DNA of 64,000 nt, from contig NZ_CP080387.1 in assembly GCF_030036535.1 (NCBI RefSeq), positions 2,108,001 to 2,172,000 of the forward strand, in the 5' to 3' direction. This DNA comes from Agrobacterium cucumeris (GTDB taxonomy: Bacteria > Pseudomonadota > Alphaproteobacteria > Rhizobiales > Rhizobiaceae). The position numbers were made by a program, and so were the translations under genes. The notes beneath the pieces are model-generated. The model did not search any database, was not told the origin of the DNA, and saw only the letters and a list, made by a program, of their open reading frames with translations. Shown here in pieces: positions 34,566 through 43,652 of the stretch (position 1 is its first letter; the number at the start of each line of letters is the position of its first letter).

Positions 34566-35102
34566 TCAGGCCGCAGCGCGGCTTTTCAGGTTTTCCAGAA
34601 TATTCTGCGGCGAGGAAACGCCGTAAGGGTCGGATTCGCAATTATCCTGATAACCCTCTTCCTCGAACCACTGCTCCACCAGACCGTCATTGATGACGGC
34701 GGCGTAACGCCAGGAACGCATGCCGAAACCGAGATTGTCCTTGGCGACCAGCATGCCCATCTTGCGGGTGAACTCGCCCGAACCATCCGGAATGACCTTG
34801 ACGTTTTCGAGGTTCTGGCCCTTGGCCCAGGCATTCATGACGAAGGCATCGTTGACCGACAGGCAATAGATCTCATCGACGCCGAGCGCGCGGAATTCAC
34901 CCGCCAGCTTTTCGAAATCGGGAAGCTGGAAGGTCGAGCAGGTCGGCGTAAAGGCGCCTGGCAGCGAAAACAGAACGACCTTCTTGCCCTTGAAATAATC
35001 GTCGGAGGTCATGTCCTGCCAGCGGAACGGGTTGGGGCCGCCAACGGCCTCGTCGCGAACGCGCGTGCGGAAGGTTACGGCGGGCACTTTTTTGCCGAGC
35101 AT
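34566..35102 (-). CDS. Peroxiredoxin (Prx5-type)
   Basis: A 178-residue thiol peroxidase of the Prx5 group: PGAFTPTCSTFQLP holds the peroxidatic Cys (in TPTCS), and a later Cys in QDNCESD may resolve it. SVNDAFVMNAW is a conserved Prx5 stretch. It reduces hydrogen and organic peroxides using a glutathione or thioredoxin partner. AGGAG lies 7 nt before the ATG. It sits inside the urease region yet has a 150-bp upstream gap, so it probably has its own promoter. Confidence 0.9.
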   Translation of the reverse strand: MLGKKVPAVTFRTRVRDEAVGGPNPFRWQDMTSDDYFKGKKVVLFSLPGAFTPTCSTFQLPDFEKLAGEFRALGVDEIYCLSVNDAFVMNAWAKGQNLENVKVIPDGSGEFTRKMGMLVAKDNLGFGMRSWRYAAVINDGLVEQWFEEEGYQDNCESDPYGVSSPQNILENLKSRAAA

Positions 35103-35255
35103 GTCTTTTCTCCTGATCAGGTGTTTTACGCGGATCGCTTGGGATCAATCCGCGCGGAATTCTTTTGCCGTTTCCATAGCGCAAGATGCGCTGCGGTGCA
35201 GCATAAAAATCGGATTTAAGTCATCGAATGTACGAAATGCCGCATCGGCGAGGGA

Positions 35256-35924
35256 TCAATTGTGGAGATCGACCGACCAGCGCAGCAGCGGCGGCAAGGG
35301 CGTCCACCAGCCGGTTCGAATACCGGCCTCGCGCAACATGGCGGCCGACCACGTGTTGCAGCCGGCCAGCGCATTAAACCAGCCATTCGCCTCGAAAAAC
35401 GCGTCCGTCAGACCATAGGCGGCGCCGGGGACAAGCTGGACCTTGCCGTCATTTCTGACAAAACTTGCCCTGATACCCGCGAGAAGACGCTGATAACCCT
35501 CTTCAGAAATGCGAAGCCGTTTCACTCCGGCCATGTCGGCGGGAAAGTCTCCCGTCACGTCCACATGCACCACCGACCGGTCCAGCGTAAACGAGCGCAG
35601 CACCGGCATCGGTTTCAGATCGGCCCAGGTGGGCGTCTCTATATAAAACGACCGTCCACCCCAGCCAAACACCAGATAGGCAGCGGCGGGATGATTGACC
35701 GCTATCCCATCCTCCTGCAATTCGGAGAACACCCGCCGCAGATCATCATCCACCGGCAGCGCAATGTCCGTATGGATCGGGTTGGACAAGAGCAGGATTT
35801 CACGATCCCTCAAGCCGCTTGCATCATCGGCGAAAAAGGGACGCGGCACCAAAGTGCCGAGCACCAGAAGCAGCACGATCAGCAGCACGCCGCCGCCGAT
35901 CCATCTGAGGACAGTTCTCAACAC
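35256..35924 (-). CDS. DUF2459/TIGR02117 urease-region protein
   Basis: A 222-residue protein with one N-terminal membrane helix (WIGGGVLLIVLLLVLGTLV) and a periplasmic domain. HTDIALPV, YLVFGWGGRSFY and a late CNTWSAAMLREAG match the conserved family often found beside urease genes. The periplasmic Cys-Asn-Thr and His residues could form a catalytic site, but no activity is known to me. The GTG start is 9 bp after the ureC stop, in the same operon. Confidence 0.75.
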   Translation of the reverse strand: MLRTVLRWIGGGVLLIVLLLVLGTLVPRPFFADDASGLRDREILLLSNPIHTDIALPVDDDLRRVFSELQEDGIAVNHPAAAYLVFGWGGRSFYIETPTWADLKPMPVLRSFTLDRSVVHVDVTGDFPADMAGVKRLRISEEGYQRLLAGIRASFVRNDGKVQLVPGAAYGLTDAFFEANGWFNALAGCNTWSAAMLREAGIRTGWWTPLPPLLRWSVDLHN

Positions 35925-35933
35925 AACGCCCCG

Positions 35934-37643
35934 TTAAAACAGGAAATAACGCTGCGCCATCGGCAGCACGGTGGCGGGTTCGCAGGTCAGCAATTCGCCG
36001 TCCGCCCGCACTTCATAAGTCTCGGGATCAACCTCGATATGCGGCGTGAGTGAATTGTGGATCATCGACGCCTTGGAAATGCCGCCGCGCACGTTCTTCA
36101 CCGCCAAAAGCTTCTTGGCGACGCCAAGGCGCTGGGCAAGACCGGCATCCAGCGACGCCTGCGATACGAAAGTGACCGAGGAATTGGTGCGCAACTTGCC
36201 ATAGGCGGCAAACATCGGCCGGTAATGCATCGGTTGCGGTGTGGGGATGGAGGCATTCGGATCGCCCATCGGGGCAGCGGCAATCGAACCGCCGAGCAGC
36301 ACCATCTCCGGCTTCACGCCGAAAAAGGCCGGGTTCCACAAGACAAGATCGGCACGCTTGCCGACTTCGACCGAGCCGATCTCATGGCTGACGCCCTGCG
36401 CAATCGCCGGGTTGATCGTATATTTGGCGATGTAACGGCGTACCCGGAAATTGTCGTTTTCGCCCACCTCTTCCTTCAGGCGGCCGCGCTGGCGTTTCAT
36501 CTTGTCGGCCGTCTGCCAGGTGCGGATCGCCACCTCGCCGACACGGCCCATGGCCTGACTGTCCGACGATATGATCGAAAACGCGCCGATATCGTGGAGA
36601 ATATCCTCCGCCGCGATGGTTTCCTTGCGGATGCGGCTTTCGGCAAAGGCAATGTCTTCCGGAATGGACGGCGACAGGTGGTGGCACACCATCAGCATAT
36701 CCAGATGTTCGGCCAGCGTATTGACGGTATAGGGCCGCGTCGGGTTGGTGGAAGACGGGATGACGTTGGGATTGCCACAGACCTTGATGATATCAGGCGC
36801 GTGCCCGCCGCCCGCTCCTTCGGTGTGGAAGGCGTGAATGGTGCGGCCCCTGATGGCGGCGACCGTGTCTTCCACGAAGCCGCTCTCGTTCAGCGTATCG
36901 GTGTGGATCATCACCTGCACGTCATATTCGTCGGCGACCGTCAGGCAATTGTCGATGGCGGCGGGCGTCGTGCCCCAGTCCTCATGCAGCTTCAGCGACG
37001 ATGCGCCGGCAAGGATCATCTCCTCCAGTGGCGCGGGCAGCGAGGCATTGCCCTTGCCGGCCAGTGCCAGATTCATCGGAAAAGCATCGAAGCTCTCGAT
37101 CATCCGCTCGATATGCCATGCACCGGTGCAGGTGGTGGCAAGCGTGCCATGCGCCGGGCCGGAGCCGCCGCCCAGCATGCAGGTCACACCGCTCATCAGC
37201 GCTTCCTCGATCTGCTGCGGGCAGATGTAATGGATATGCGCGTCCATGCCGCCGGCCGTCAGGATCCTGCCCTCGCCGGCAATCGCCTCCGTCGAGGGAC
37301 CGACGATGATCGTAACGCCCGGCTGCGTGTCCGGGTTGCCGGCTTTGCCGATGGCGTGGATACGGCCGTTCTTCAGGCCCACATCCGCCTTGTAGATGCC
37401 TGTATGGTCGACGATCACGACATTGGTAATGACGGTATCGACAGCCCCTTCGGCCCGTGTCGCCTGGCTCTGGCCCATGCCGTCGCGAATAACCTTGCCG
37501 CCGCCGAATTTCACTTCCTCGCCATAGGTGGTGTGGTCCTTTTCGATCTCGATGAAGAGTTCGGTATCGGCAAGACGCACCTTGTCACCAACCGTCGGGC
37601 CGAACATGCCGGCATAGGCGGCGCGGGAAATCTTGTAAGGCAT
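35934..37643 (-). CDS. ureC: Urease subunit alpha
   Basis: The 569-residue catalytic subunit of urease (urea to ammonia and carbamate). The dinickel ligands are all present: His136 and His138 ([11 protein letters not shown]), carbamylated Lys218 (SLKLHEDWG), His247, His273 and Asp361. Flap residues Cys320 and His321-322 are in [10 protein letters not shown] chose [10 protein letters not shown] (37643) with AAGGAG 9 nt upstream; the frame upstream of it overlaps another gene. Length and motifs are fully normal. Confidence 0.98.
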   Translation of the reverse strand: MPYKISRAAYAGMFGPTVGDKVRLADTELFIEIEKDHTTYGEEVKFGGGKVIRDGMGQSQATRAEGAVDTVITNVVIVDHTGIYKADVGLKNGRIHAIGKAGNPDTQPGVTIIVGPSTEAIAGEGRILTAGGMDAHIHYICPQQIEEALMSGVTCMLGGGSGPAHGTLATTCTGAWHIERMIESFDAFPMNLALAGKGNASLPAPLEEMILAGASSLKLHEDWGTTPAAIDNCLTVADEYDVQVMIHTDTLNESGFVEDTVAAIRGRTIHAFHTEGAGGGHAPDIIKVCGNPNVIPSSTNPTRPYTVNTLAEHLDMLMVCHHLSPSIPEDIAFAESRIRKETIAAEDILHDIGAFSIISSDSQAMGRVGEVAIRTWQTADKMKRQRGRLKEEVGENDNFRVRRYIAKYTINPAIAQGVSHEIGSVEVGKRADLVLWNPAFFGVKPEMVLLGGSIAAAPMGDPNASIPTPQPMHYRPMFAAYGKLRTNSSVTFVSQASLDAGLAQRLGVAKKLLAVKNVRGGISKASMIHNSLTPHIEVDPETYEVRADGELLTCEPATVLPMAQRYFLF

Positions 37644-37647
37644 GGGC

Positions 37648-38292
37648 TCAGGCTCCTTGGGATGCGGAGAAAATCGATGTGGGAGAAATTCGTTTGAGCC
37701 GGCCCTTGCCCGCCAGGGCCTCGACCAGCTGTTGTTCGGCGGCAAATGGGTGACCGCTCCAGCCCTGATGGCCGAAACCGGCAATCGCCACCTCGTCACC
37801 ATCACCGCTCACACTCTCAAGAACATGGGCGATGGTGAAAAGGCCGGTGCTGGGGCAGACATAAGGTGCGGGCGAATAGGCTTCGAGCGCCGCATCCAGC
37901 CTCTCATGCACGCCGCGGGGAATGACGATATGGCGCTTGCCGGTCTCACGGGCGATGGCCGCAAAACCGGGAGTATAGTCGGCGCAGAAATCGGTCAGTT
38001 CCGGCCAGCGCACCCGAATATCCGGCTCCATTTCGGCAAACTTGGCGGGATCACGCACCGACCAGATGGCGGCGGCCTGCCGCACCCCGTCGCTCTCACG
38101 CCAGTCGGTGCCTTCCGTCATCTCATGGCCCGGCCGCCCCGTGTTGCAGACGGCCACCACATCGGTGCGTGTGCCGCCAGGCCCCAGCGACCGGCAGTCA
38201 TTAAAGCGGATGACGATATCGGAACGGTCGATGACATCAGCCGCACCCGGCGGCAGTTCCCCGTTTCCGACAATCGTGATGCGCCGCCCCAT
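37648..38292 (-). CDS. Urease-operon-associated sialyltransferase-like protein
   Basis: About 214 residues from [29 protein letters not shown] and [12 protein letters not shown], followed by [15 protein letters not shown], resemble the nucleotide-sugar-binding segments of GT29/GT42 sialyltransferase-like folds (R-F-N after an I-V-I strand). Homologues in rhizobial urease clusters carry the label urease operon accessory protein, as I recall. It ends 4 bp before the ureC start and its end contains the ureC ribosome site. The role in urease function is unproven. Confidence 0.6.
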   Translation of the reverse strand: MGRRITIVGNGELPPGAADVIDRSDIVIRFNDCRSLGPGGTRTDVVAVCNTGRPGHEMTEGTDWRESDGVRQAAAIWSVRDPAKFAEMEPDIRVRWPELTDFCADYTPGFAAIARETGKRHIVIPRGVHERLDAALEAYSPAPYVCPSTGLFTIAHVLESVSGDGDEVAIAGFGHQGWSGHPFAAEQQLVEALAGKGRLKRISPTSIFSASQGA

Positions 38293-38297
38293 GCCGT

Positions 38298-38720
38298 TCA
38301 GAAACCCTCGGCAAGCTGGCGTAGCTCTTCCGCGCGCTTGCCGCTCATCTCGGCCAGGCAGGACGAAATCAGCATCGGTTCCATCGAGCCGCCACGCGCC
38401 TGAAAGCCGGCAAGCGCGCAATTGGCATCACGAAACGCCACCCAGGCGCGCTGTGCAGTCACCAGAGCGTCGGTCGCACCCTTGCCGTCTGCATCCGCCG
38501 TCTTGTCGCGCTCGATAAGCAGCTTGCGCAGCTTCTGATATTCGGCGTTGAGCTGCTTGTCGGCCTTTTCATAATCCTTGCCGGCGCAGATGGTCATGTC
38601 CGCCTGCGTTTCCGGCGCCTTGCAATCCGGCTCGGTCTGCGCAACCGCCGGCATCGACAAGCCGGCTGTTGCCGTAAGCAGCACGGCTGCGACGAAAAGG
38701 CTTTTTCGGTTCATCCTCAT
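38298..38720 (-). CDS. Secreted LprI/DUF1311-like protein
   Basis: A 140-residue secreted protein: Sec signal peptide ending near PAVAQ, then DCKAPETQADMTICAG, with paired cysteines and the RAWVAFRDANCALAG block typical of DUF1311/LprI lysozyme-inhibitor-like proteins. It would be periplasmic. It is 2 bp from the GFA gene and 5 bp from the next gene, so it is co-transcribed with urease genes. A link to urease is unknown. Confidence 0.78.
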   Translation of the reverse strand: MRMNRKSLFVAAVLLTATAGLSMPAVAQTEPDCKAPETQADMTICAGKDYEKADKQLNAEYQKLRKLLIERDKTADADGKGATDALVTAQRAWVAFRDANCALAGFQARGGSMEPMLISSCLAEMSGKRAEELRQLAEGF

Positions 38721-38722
38721 CT

Positions 38723-39079
38723 TCAGGCCGCCGCGCCGTCAAAAGCCTGCGGCTTCAATGCCCGGGGATCGACGCCATCGAGACAATTGGCGTTCACCGC
38801 CACCATTGGCGTTCCATCCGGCCCATCGGCATAAGCAAAGCTTTCAATGCCGCAGGTGGAGCAGAAAAGATGATGAATATGGTGTTTGTTGAAGAGATAT
38901 TCGCTCAGCTTGTCCTCGCCGGAAAGCAGGGTGAATTTCTCACGCGGCGCAAAGGCCAGCGTCGAGCCCAGACGCTTGCAGCGCGAGCAATTGCAGACAA
39001 TGGTGTGATCGAGATCGGCATCGACCTCGAAGCTAACGTCGCCGCACTGGCAGCTTCCATGATAATGCGCACTGGCCAT
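38723..39079 (-). CDS. GFA-family zinc protein (glutathione-dependent formaldehyde-activating-like)
   Basis: A 118-residue GFA/CENP-V-like protein. CQCGDVSFEVD, CNCSRCKRLGS and HLFCSTCGIESF supply the cysteine clusters that bind two zinc ions. Some members add formaldehyde to glutathione; most are uncharacterised. I start at MASAHYHGSC (39079), where GGGGAGG is 7 nt upstream and the ATG lies 1 nt after the ureB stop. Confidence 0.85.
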   Translation of the reverse strand: MASAHYHGSCQCGDVSFEVDADLDHTIVCNCSRCKRLGSTLAFAPREKFTLLSGEDKLSEYLFNKHHIHHLFCSTCGIESFAYADGPDGTPMVAVNANCLDGVDPRALKPQAFDGAAA

Positions 39080-39080
39080 T

Positions 39081-39386
39081 TCATAACCTCCCCATGACCT
39101 GTTGACGAAAACCATAAACCTCACGCTTGCCGGAAAGCGGCACCAGCGTCACTTCCCGCTTCTGGCCCGGTTCGAAACGAACCGCCGTGCCCGCGGGAAT
39201 ATCGAGACGCATGCCACGCGCCTTGTCACGCTCGAAGATGAGCCCGGCATTGGTCTCGAAAAAATGGTAATGGCTGCCCACCTGCACCGGCCGGTCGCCC
39301 GAATTGGCCACCTCGATCGTCACCGTCGGCTGGCCGGCATTGAGCTCGATGGTGCCCTCTGCGGCAATGATCTCGCCTGGCTTCAT
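39081..39386 (-). CDS. ureB: Urease subunit beta
   Basis: A 101-residue urease beta subunit starting [18 protein letters not shown], with [19 protein letters not shown] and the closing [17 protein letters not shown] region. It forms the structural layer around the UreC active site in the (UreABC)3 enzyme. GGGAG lies 6 nt before the ATG. DUF1272 separates it from ureA. Confidence 0.97.
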   Translation of the reverse strand: MKPGEIIAAEGTIELNAGQPTVTIEVANSGDRPVQVGSHYHFFETNAGLIFERDKARGMRLDIPAGTAVRFEPGQKREVTLVPLSGKREVYGFRQQVMGRL

Positions 39387-39406
39387 GGTGCTCTCCCTTA
39401 TCTGTT

Positions 39407-39664
39407 TCAGGCGGCGGTCGCGGCCGCGCAGCCTTCGGCCTTCAGCACGCGCTTCGTGGACGCCGGATTGTTGACGAGTTTTGCCGCCGGGCGGACCGGC
39501 CTGCGAACCAGCTCACCGCCGCAATTCGGGCAGGCGCCTTGAAGCACATCCGTCACACAATCAACGCAGAAGGTGCATTCGAACGAGCAGATCATCGCAT
39601 CCCGGCTGTCGGGCGCGAGATCTCGGTCGCAGCATTCGCAATTGGGCCTCAGTTCCAGCGCCAT
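39407..39664 (-). CDS. DUF1272 zinc-ribbon-like small protein
   Basis: An 85-residue protein starting [16 protein letters not shown]. Cysteines occur as [15 protein letters not shown] and CPNC, a pattern fitting two zinc sites and the DUF1272 family. It lies between ureA and ureB with gaps of 11 and 20 bp and is surely co-transcribed. Function unknown; metal handling is one possibility. Confidence 0.8.
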   Translation of the reverse strand: MALELRPNCECCDRDLAPDSRDAMICSFECTFCVDCVTDVLQGACPNCGGELVRRPVRPAAKLVNNPASTKRVLKAEGCAAATAA

Positions 39665-39675
39665 GCCACCCTCCT

Positions 39676-39978
39676 CTATCGGATCGGTTCGTGAACGGTC
39701 ACCAGCTTGGTGCCATCAGGAAACGTCGCTTCCACCTGCACATCATGGATCATCTCGGCAATGCCATCCATCACCTGATCGCGGGAAATCACATGCGCGC
39801 CGGCTTCCATCAGGTCTGCAACGGCACGGCCGTCACGGGCGCCCTCAACGACGAAATCGCTAATCAGCGCAATCGCTTCGGGATAGTTGAGCTTCACGCC
39901 ACGCTCCAGCCGGCGGCGCGCCACCATGGCGGCCATGGAAATCAAAAGCTTGTCTTTTTCTCTTGGGCTAAGGTTCAT
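39676..39978 (-). CDS. ureA: Urease subunit gamma
   Basis: A 100-residue urease gamma subunit beginning [20 protein letters not shown], with the conserved [19 protein letters not shown] and [18 protein letters not shown]. It caps the UreBC core. The ATG at 39978 is the family start; longer frames are not conserved. GGGAC lies upstream. Confidence 0.97.
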   Translation of the reverse strand: MNLSPREKDKLLISMAAMVARRRLERGVKLNYPEAIALISDFVVEGARDGRAVADLMEAGAHVISRDQVMDGIAEMIHDVQVEATFPDGTKLVTVHEPIR

Positions 39979-40089
39979 CGTCGTCCCGCAGCTTTCGCAC
40001 CTGCACCACAAACCACTGAGGGTTTCGGGGAACAGGTCCGACTTGTTTGACAGACCCCGGAAGGTCGCCTGTCGCGGGCGATCCGGAGG

Positions 40090-40944
40090 TTACAGATTCC
40101 AGACTTTCGGCACTGGCGCGCCGTTTCGCAAGAGCGAAATGATTGGAAAAAGCAATTTTCTGAGGGAGAAACCATCCGCCGCGGAGACACGTACGACAAG
40201 CTTGCCCTGCCATTCGCTGGCACCGCCGCTTTCACCGGCAATCGCCCGGATTTTAGGCAGAAGCGCCTCGGCGAGAGGCCCGATATAGAGAAGAGTGGCG
40301 AAGGCCACCTGACCGGCCAGAACCGCCGTCTTCGCGGTCAGCTCCGCCACCTCGCCCTCAAGCAGAAGCTCTTCGGCATGCACCAGCTTGCCGCCATGGC
40401 GAATGCGCCAGCGGTCACGAAAAAGGCCATGCGTCATCATCTCGCCCATGGCCTGGCGGCCAAGTAACACGGCTTCGACGGCGATGAATTCGGAAGACTG
40501 GTCGAGATCGGCTTCCAGCCTTCGGGTCAGGGAAGCCCGGTCGAAGAGGATGGTTTCCTGCGGCAGCCAGTGCAGTTTTGCACCCGGCCCGGCCGAAACG
40601 CGGGCGGTGACGGTGGCTGTGCCTGATGATGCCTTGTAGACCTTCTCGCAGGCCTGCGTTGTCACCACCAGCGAGGTGCCGGCACCGGCGGTGGCCTGCC
40701 ATTCTATTTCGTCTCCGCCGGTCAGCCCGCCGGAGGAATTGATGAGAATGGCCTCGGCTTCGTTTGAAAACGTATCCGGCAGTCGGATTTTGGCGCAGCC
40801 TTCCTGAAACAGTTCGTCCAGCCGGCTGCGCCCTTCAACCGCCTTGGTTACAATGCGTCCTCTGCCACGGGCGCGCTGCTGCCGGACAGGCTGTTGAGCG
40901 TCTTCACAACCGGAAGGGCCGATGGCTTGCTGTTGCTGCTGCAC
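40090..40944 (-). CDS. ureD: Urease accessory protein UreD
   Basis: About 284 residues. From [13 protein letters not shown] onward it is a standard Ure[39 protein letters not shown] and the closing [13 protein letters not shown]. UreD scaffolds the activation complex on apo-urease. No ATG lies close to the conserved start; a GTG at 40944 has GGAG 5 nt upstream and gives a poly-Gln N-terminus (MQQQQQAIG). This overlaps the upstream esterase gene by 97 bp. The exact start is therefore uncertain. Confidence 0.9.
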   Translation of the reverse strand: MQQQQQAIGPSGCEDAQQPVRQQRARGRGRIVTKAVEGRSRLDELFQEGCAKIRLPDTFSNEAEAILINSSGGLTGGDEIEWQATAGAGTSLVVTTQACEKVYKASSGTATVTARVSAGPGAKLHWLPQETILFDRASLTRRLEADLDQSSEFIAVEAVLLGRQAMGEMMTHGLFRDRWRIRHGGKLVHAEELLLEGEVAELTAKTAVLAGQVAFATLLYIGPLAEALLPKIRAIAGESGGASEWQGKLVVRVSAADGFSLRKLLFPIISLLRNGAPVPKVWNL

Positions 40945-42104
40945 GCGGTCTCCGATGTACTTGCGGAAGCGGACGCGGCCTTTGCGCCACAATCCTTCTT
41001 GACGACGGCGTCCACCACCAGCTGCCCTTCCGTGTTGCGGAAGAAGTCCCACATTCTTTCAGCCGCATCAACCGTGCGCGTCACTTCGCCTGTGGGCATC
41101 TTGCGCTCCACGGCGGGTTCCGCCTTCGGCGTCTGCTCGCCGCCCGGCTTGCGGGTAACGACGGCGCTCGCGGCCAGCACTTCGGCCTTCATGGTGGCGC
41201 GCGGCCAGGCATGGTCCCAGTTTTCGATGACATAGGACTGGATGCGCGCACCAGCCTTGCAGACATCGTAAGAATTAACGGTGAAGCTCTCGCCCACCTT
41301 GCTTTTGGCAGCGCCCTTGCAGCCATCCATTTCGGCCCAGCGCTTCAGCGCCGTCTCGCCGCCATATTGCCAGTAGGATTTGCCGCCGCCCTGATAGGGA
41401 TTGGCAGGGTCCTTCAGCCCGGCAAAGGCGATGATCGACATCGGCCGTGCCGGCTGGCAGCTTGCCGCATCCGGGCCCCATTTGCCTTCGGTCTCCAGCG
41501 GATAACCCGCGCGCAGCGAGGCGACAAAGCCGGCGGCGGTGAAATCCGCGCTGCCATTGCAGATGAATTGCGACAGCATGCGCCCGCCGCCGGAATAACC
41601 GGAACCATAAAAGCGCTCTTCATCCACGCAGAATTTGCCCTTGACCATGTCAATCGCATTGCGAATGAAACCCACCTCATCCAGCCCGCCGGGACGCGTG
41701 GTAACGCCCGGCACGTTCCAGGCATGGGTGCCGGGCAATTCGCCGTTCAGACTGCCGGCCAGCGCCACAACCATCAGACCATCACGCTCGGCCAGCTTGT
41801 CCCAGCCGCTGCGGTTCAACTGACCGTGCGGATTGCTGTTGGAGCCATGGAAATCGAATACCACCGGCACCGGCTTTTTTCCGTCATAGGCAGAGGGAAC
41901 AAAATAGACGCCGTCGCGTTTCTGCCCGTTAGAGAGAATGGAAAAATCATGCCGACCTGGCTCCATGCCGGGTCCGGGGAGCTGACCGCAGGTCGATGCC
42001 GACGCTGCGGCACCAGCGCTTGCGCATATCGCAATGCCCAGAATGACGGTGCGGGCGGAGCGGAAAAACCGGGCAGCCCGGCCAATTGCAAAGTCTGGAA
42101 TCAT
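40848..42104 (-). CDS. Secreted esterase/PHB-depolymerase-like hydrolase
   Basis: A 418-residue secreted alpha/beta hydrolase of the esterase (PHB depolymerase/LpqC-like) type. A signal peptide (about residues 1-37) precedes [16 protein letters not shown], which provides the oxyanion region, and [11 protein letters not shown], which holds the nucleophile serine. ENWDHAWPR contains the catalytic His. The C-terminus is a low-complexity Ser/Ala tail that overlaps ureD. I chose ATG 42104 because AAAGG is 7 nt upstream. It is the promoter-proximal gene of the urease transcript. Confidence 0.82.
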   Translation of the reverse strand: MIPDFAIGRAARFFRSARTVILGIAICASAGAAASASTCGQLPGPGMEPGRHDFSILSNGQKRDGVYFVPSAYDGKKPVPVVFDFHGSNSNPHGQLNRSGWDKLAERDGLMVVALAGSLNGELPGTHAWNVPGVTTRPGGLDEVGFIRNAIDMVKGKFCVDEERFYGSGYSGGGRMLSQFICNGSADFTAAGFVASLRAGYPLETEGKWGPDAASCQPARPMSIIAFAGLKDPANPYQGGGKSYWQYGGETALKRWAEMDGCKGAAKSKVGESFTVNSYDVCKAGARIQSYVIENWDHAWPRATMKAEVLAASAVVTRKPGGEQTPKAEPAVERKMPTGEVTRTVDAAERMWDFFRNTEGQLVVDAVVKKDCGAKAASASASTSETACSSNSKPSALPVVKTLNSLSGSSAPVAEDAL

Positions 42105-42129
42105 TGACACGCCTTTATTGGCACTATGT

Positions 42130-42148
42130 CTCCGACGATACGTCGGAG
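42130..42148. promoter_or_regulatory. Perfect dyad in the leader of the esterase-urease transcript
   Basis: CTCCGACGATACGTCGGAG has 8-bp arms and a 3-nt loop, 26 bp before the esterase ATG. It could be an operator or an RNA hairpin that controls translation. Confidence 0.5.
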
Positions 42149-42213
42149 GTGCATGGAATGTAAGGGATCAACTGTCGCGGCGTGCGAATAGACTTTTCCT
42201 GTGTCTCGCATGC

Positions 42214-42230
42214 AGCATTTGCGCTGCCAA
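42214..42230 (-). promoter_or_regulatory. Sigma-54-type promoter candidate for the esterase-urease operon
   Basis: On the minus strand TTGGCAGCGCAAATGCT has GG and GC elements separated by exactly 10 bp, with the flanking TTGGCA and TGCT of the -24/-12 consensus (three mismatches: positions 7, 8 and 13). It would start RNA near 42203, about 100 nt before the esterase. Confidence 0.55.
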
Positions 42231-42320
42231 TATCACAGGCTTTTATTCAACGAAATGCTAAAATTGCGCATAAAAGCTATGCTCAGGCGCATAGGCTTTC
42301 AAAATATTAATCGGCCGTTT

Positions 42321-42340
42321 GCACGCCGTGATCGGCGTGC
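42321..42340. terminator. Hairpin after urtE
   Basis: GCACGCC / GGCGTGC stem with a 6-nt loop, 18 bp beyond the urtE stop. The T-run (GGTATTTTT) is on the plus-strand side, so for urtE transcription it is a hairpin without the usual T-tract. Confidence 0.45.
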
Positions 42341-42358
42341 GGTATTTTTAGTCTCGAT

Positions 42359-43054
42359 TTATACTGTCAGATGACGCCGCGCTTCCGGGGTATCCAGCGT
42401 TTCGGCCAGCCCCTCATGCACGATTTCGCCGCGATCCATGATGTAGACGTAATCCGCAAGCTCACGGCAGAAGTCCAGATATTGCTCGACCAGCAGGATC
42501 GCCATGCCGGTGGAATCGCGCAGATATTTGATCGCCCGGCCGATATCCTTGATGATCGACGGCTGGATGCCCTCGGTCGGCTCATCGAGCACGAGGATTT
42601 TCGGCCGCGTTACCAGCGCCCGGCCGATGGCGAGCTGCTGCTGCTGGCCGCCGGAGAGATCGCCGCCGCGCCGTGACAGCATGGATTGCAGCACCGGAAA
42701 CAGGCTGAAAATATCATCCGGGATGAACCGTTCCCTGCGCGGCAGCGGCGCATAACCGCTTTCCAGATTTTCCTGAACGCTGAGTAGCGGAAAGATTTCA
42801 CGCCCCTGCGGCACATAACCGACACCACGCTTCGCCCGCTGGTAAGGCGCCAGCCCATCCAGCGCCGCGCCGCCGAAACTGATCGTCCCGGCACTGGTGG
42901 CCTGCTGGCCGGTGACGGCGCGCAAAAGCGAGCTTTTGCCCACACCGTTGCGGCCGAGAACGCAGGTGATCTTGCCCATCTCTGCATTAAGCGAAACGCC
43001 GCGGAGCGCTTGGGCGGCGCCGTAGTGGAGGTTGATGTTTTCGACTGTCAGCAT
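42359..43054 (-). CDS. urtE: Urea ABC transporter ATPase UrtE
   Basis: A 231-residue LivF-type ATPase, with Walker A GRNGVGKSSLL (33-43), signature LSGGQQQQLAIGRAL and Walker B ILVLDEPTEGIQPS. IxxEPTEGIQPSII is the UrtE-type sequence after Walker B. It powers the urea importer with UrtD. It is separated from urtD by about 670 bp containing a GIY-YIG gene and four family C repeats, an unusual break in the urtABCDE operon. Confidence 0.92.
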   Translation of the reverse strand: MLTVENINLHYGAAQALRGVSLNAEMGKITCVLGRNGVGKSSLLRAVTGQQATSAGTISFGGAALDGLAPYQRAKRGVGYVPQGREIFPLLSVQENLESGYAPLPRRERFIPDDIFSLFPVLQSMLSRRGGDLSGGQQQQLAIGRALVTRPKILVLDEPTEGIQPSIIKDIGRAIKYLRDSTGMAILLVEQYLDFCRELADYVYIMDRGEIVHEGLAETLDTPEARRHLTV

Positions 43055-43088
43055 GGTGCCACCTGTAGCTTCATCGGGGAGCGGATTG

Positions 43089-43116
43089 TGGATCCTCGGG
43101 TCAAGCCCGAGGATGA
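43089..43116. repeat. Family C repeat unit (outer left)
   Basis: A 28-bp copy with the CCTCGGGTCAAGCCCGAGG hairpin, in the same orientation as the copy after the GIY-YIG gene. Confidence 0.85.
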
Positions 43117-43243
43117 TATAGCTAGGCGCGGGACGGAAAACGACGCCACCACATCGAGATTTCGCCCTGACTGTGGGACGTCAGGGTGAAAGAATGTTCG
43201 TGCAACATTGCAGGTATAAGCTCCAGACGTAACCACACCCCAC

Positions 43244-43276
43244 CCGTCATCCTCGGGCTTGACCCGAGGATCCACC
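43244..43276. repeat. Left 33-bp terminal inverted repeat of GIY-YIG cassette
   Basis: This 33-bp copy is the exact reverse complement of 43585-43617. The GIY-YIG start codon lies 15 bp inside it. Confidence 0.92.
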
Positions 43277-43290
43277 TCCGGGAGCCCACC

Positions 43291-43575
43291 ATGACCGGCT
43301 TCGTTTACATCGTCACGAGCGGCAGACACGGAACGCTCTACATCGGCGTCACGTCCAACCTCGAGCAGCGAATCTACGAACACCGCGAGGGCCTGACGGA
43401 AGGTTTTACCAGTCGTTATGGATGTACGCGCCTCGTCTGGTATGAGGAGCATATGAGCATCGGCACCGCCATCCAGCGGGAGAAATCGTTGAAGCGCTGG
43501 TATCGCGACTGGAAAATCAAGCTGATTGAAGATTTTAATCCGGAATGGCGTGATCTTTATGAGGAGTTTGGCTGA
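43291..43575 (+). CDS. GIY-YIG nuclease-family protein
   Basis: A 94-residue single-domain GIY-YIG protein. VYIVTS (5-10) and LYIGVTS (16-22) form the paired GIY/YIG strands, QRIYEH has the conserved Arg27, IQREKSLK has the acidic residue Glu64, and FNPEWRDLY closes the domain. Such proteins nick or cut DNA, but this short group is uncharacterised to my knowledge. GGGAG lies 6 nt before the ATG. The gene is on the strand opposite to urtD and urtE and is enclosed by perfect inverted repeats, so it is an insertion. Confidence 0.88.
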   Translation: MTGFVYIVTSGRHGTLYIGVTSNLEQRIYEHREGLTEGFTSRYGCTRLVWYEEHMSIGTAIQREKSLKRWYRDWKIKLIEDFNPEWRDLYEEFG

Positions 43576-43584
43576 GGGCTTGGG

Positions 43585-43617
43585 GGTGGATCCTCGGGTC
43601 AAGCCCGAGGATGACGG
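43585..43617. repeat. Right 33-bp terminal inverted repeat of GIY-YIG cassette
   Basis: Exact reverse complement of 43244-43276, starting 9 bp after the GIY-YIG stop codon. The bounded unit is 374 bp. Confidence 0.92.
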
Positions 43618-43652
43618 CGGAGAATGGGGCACTGCTGACAACATACCCCCTG

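Noticed and set aside
36057..37697. 546-codon open frame opposite ureC
   Set aside because: It is the mirror of ureC's strong codon bias and has no recognisable domain or ribosome site.
42321..42340. NtrC site in the GCAC...GTGC palindrome after urtE
   Set aside because: The half-sites are 12 bp apart instead of 8; treated as a hairpin instead.
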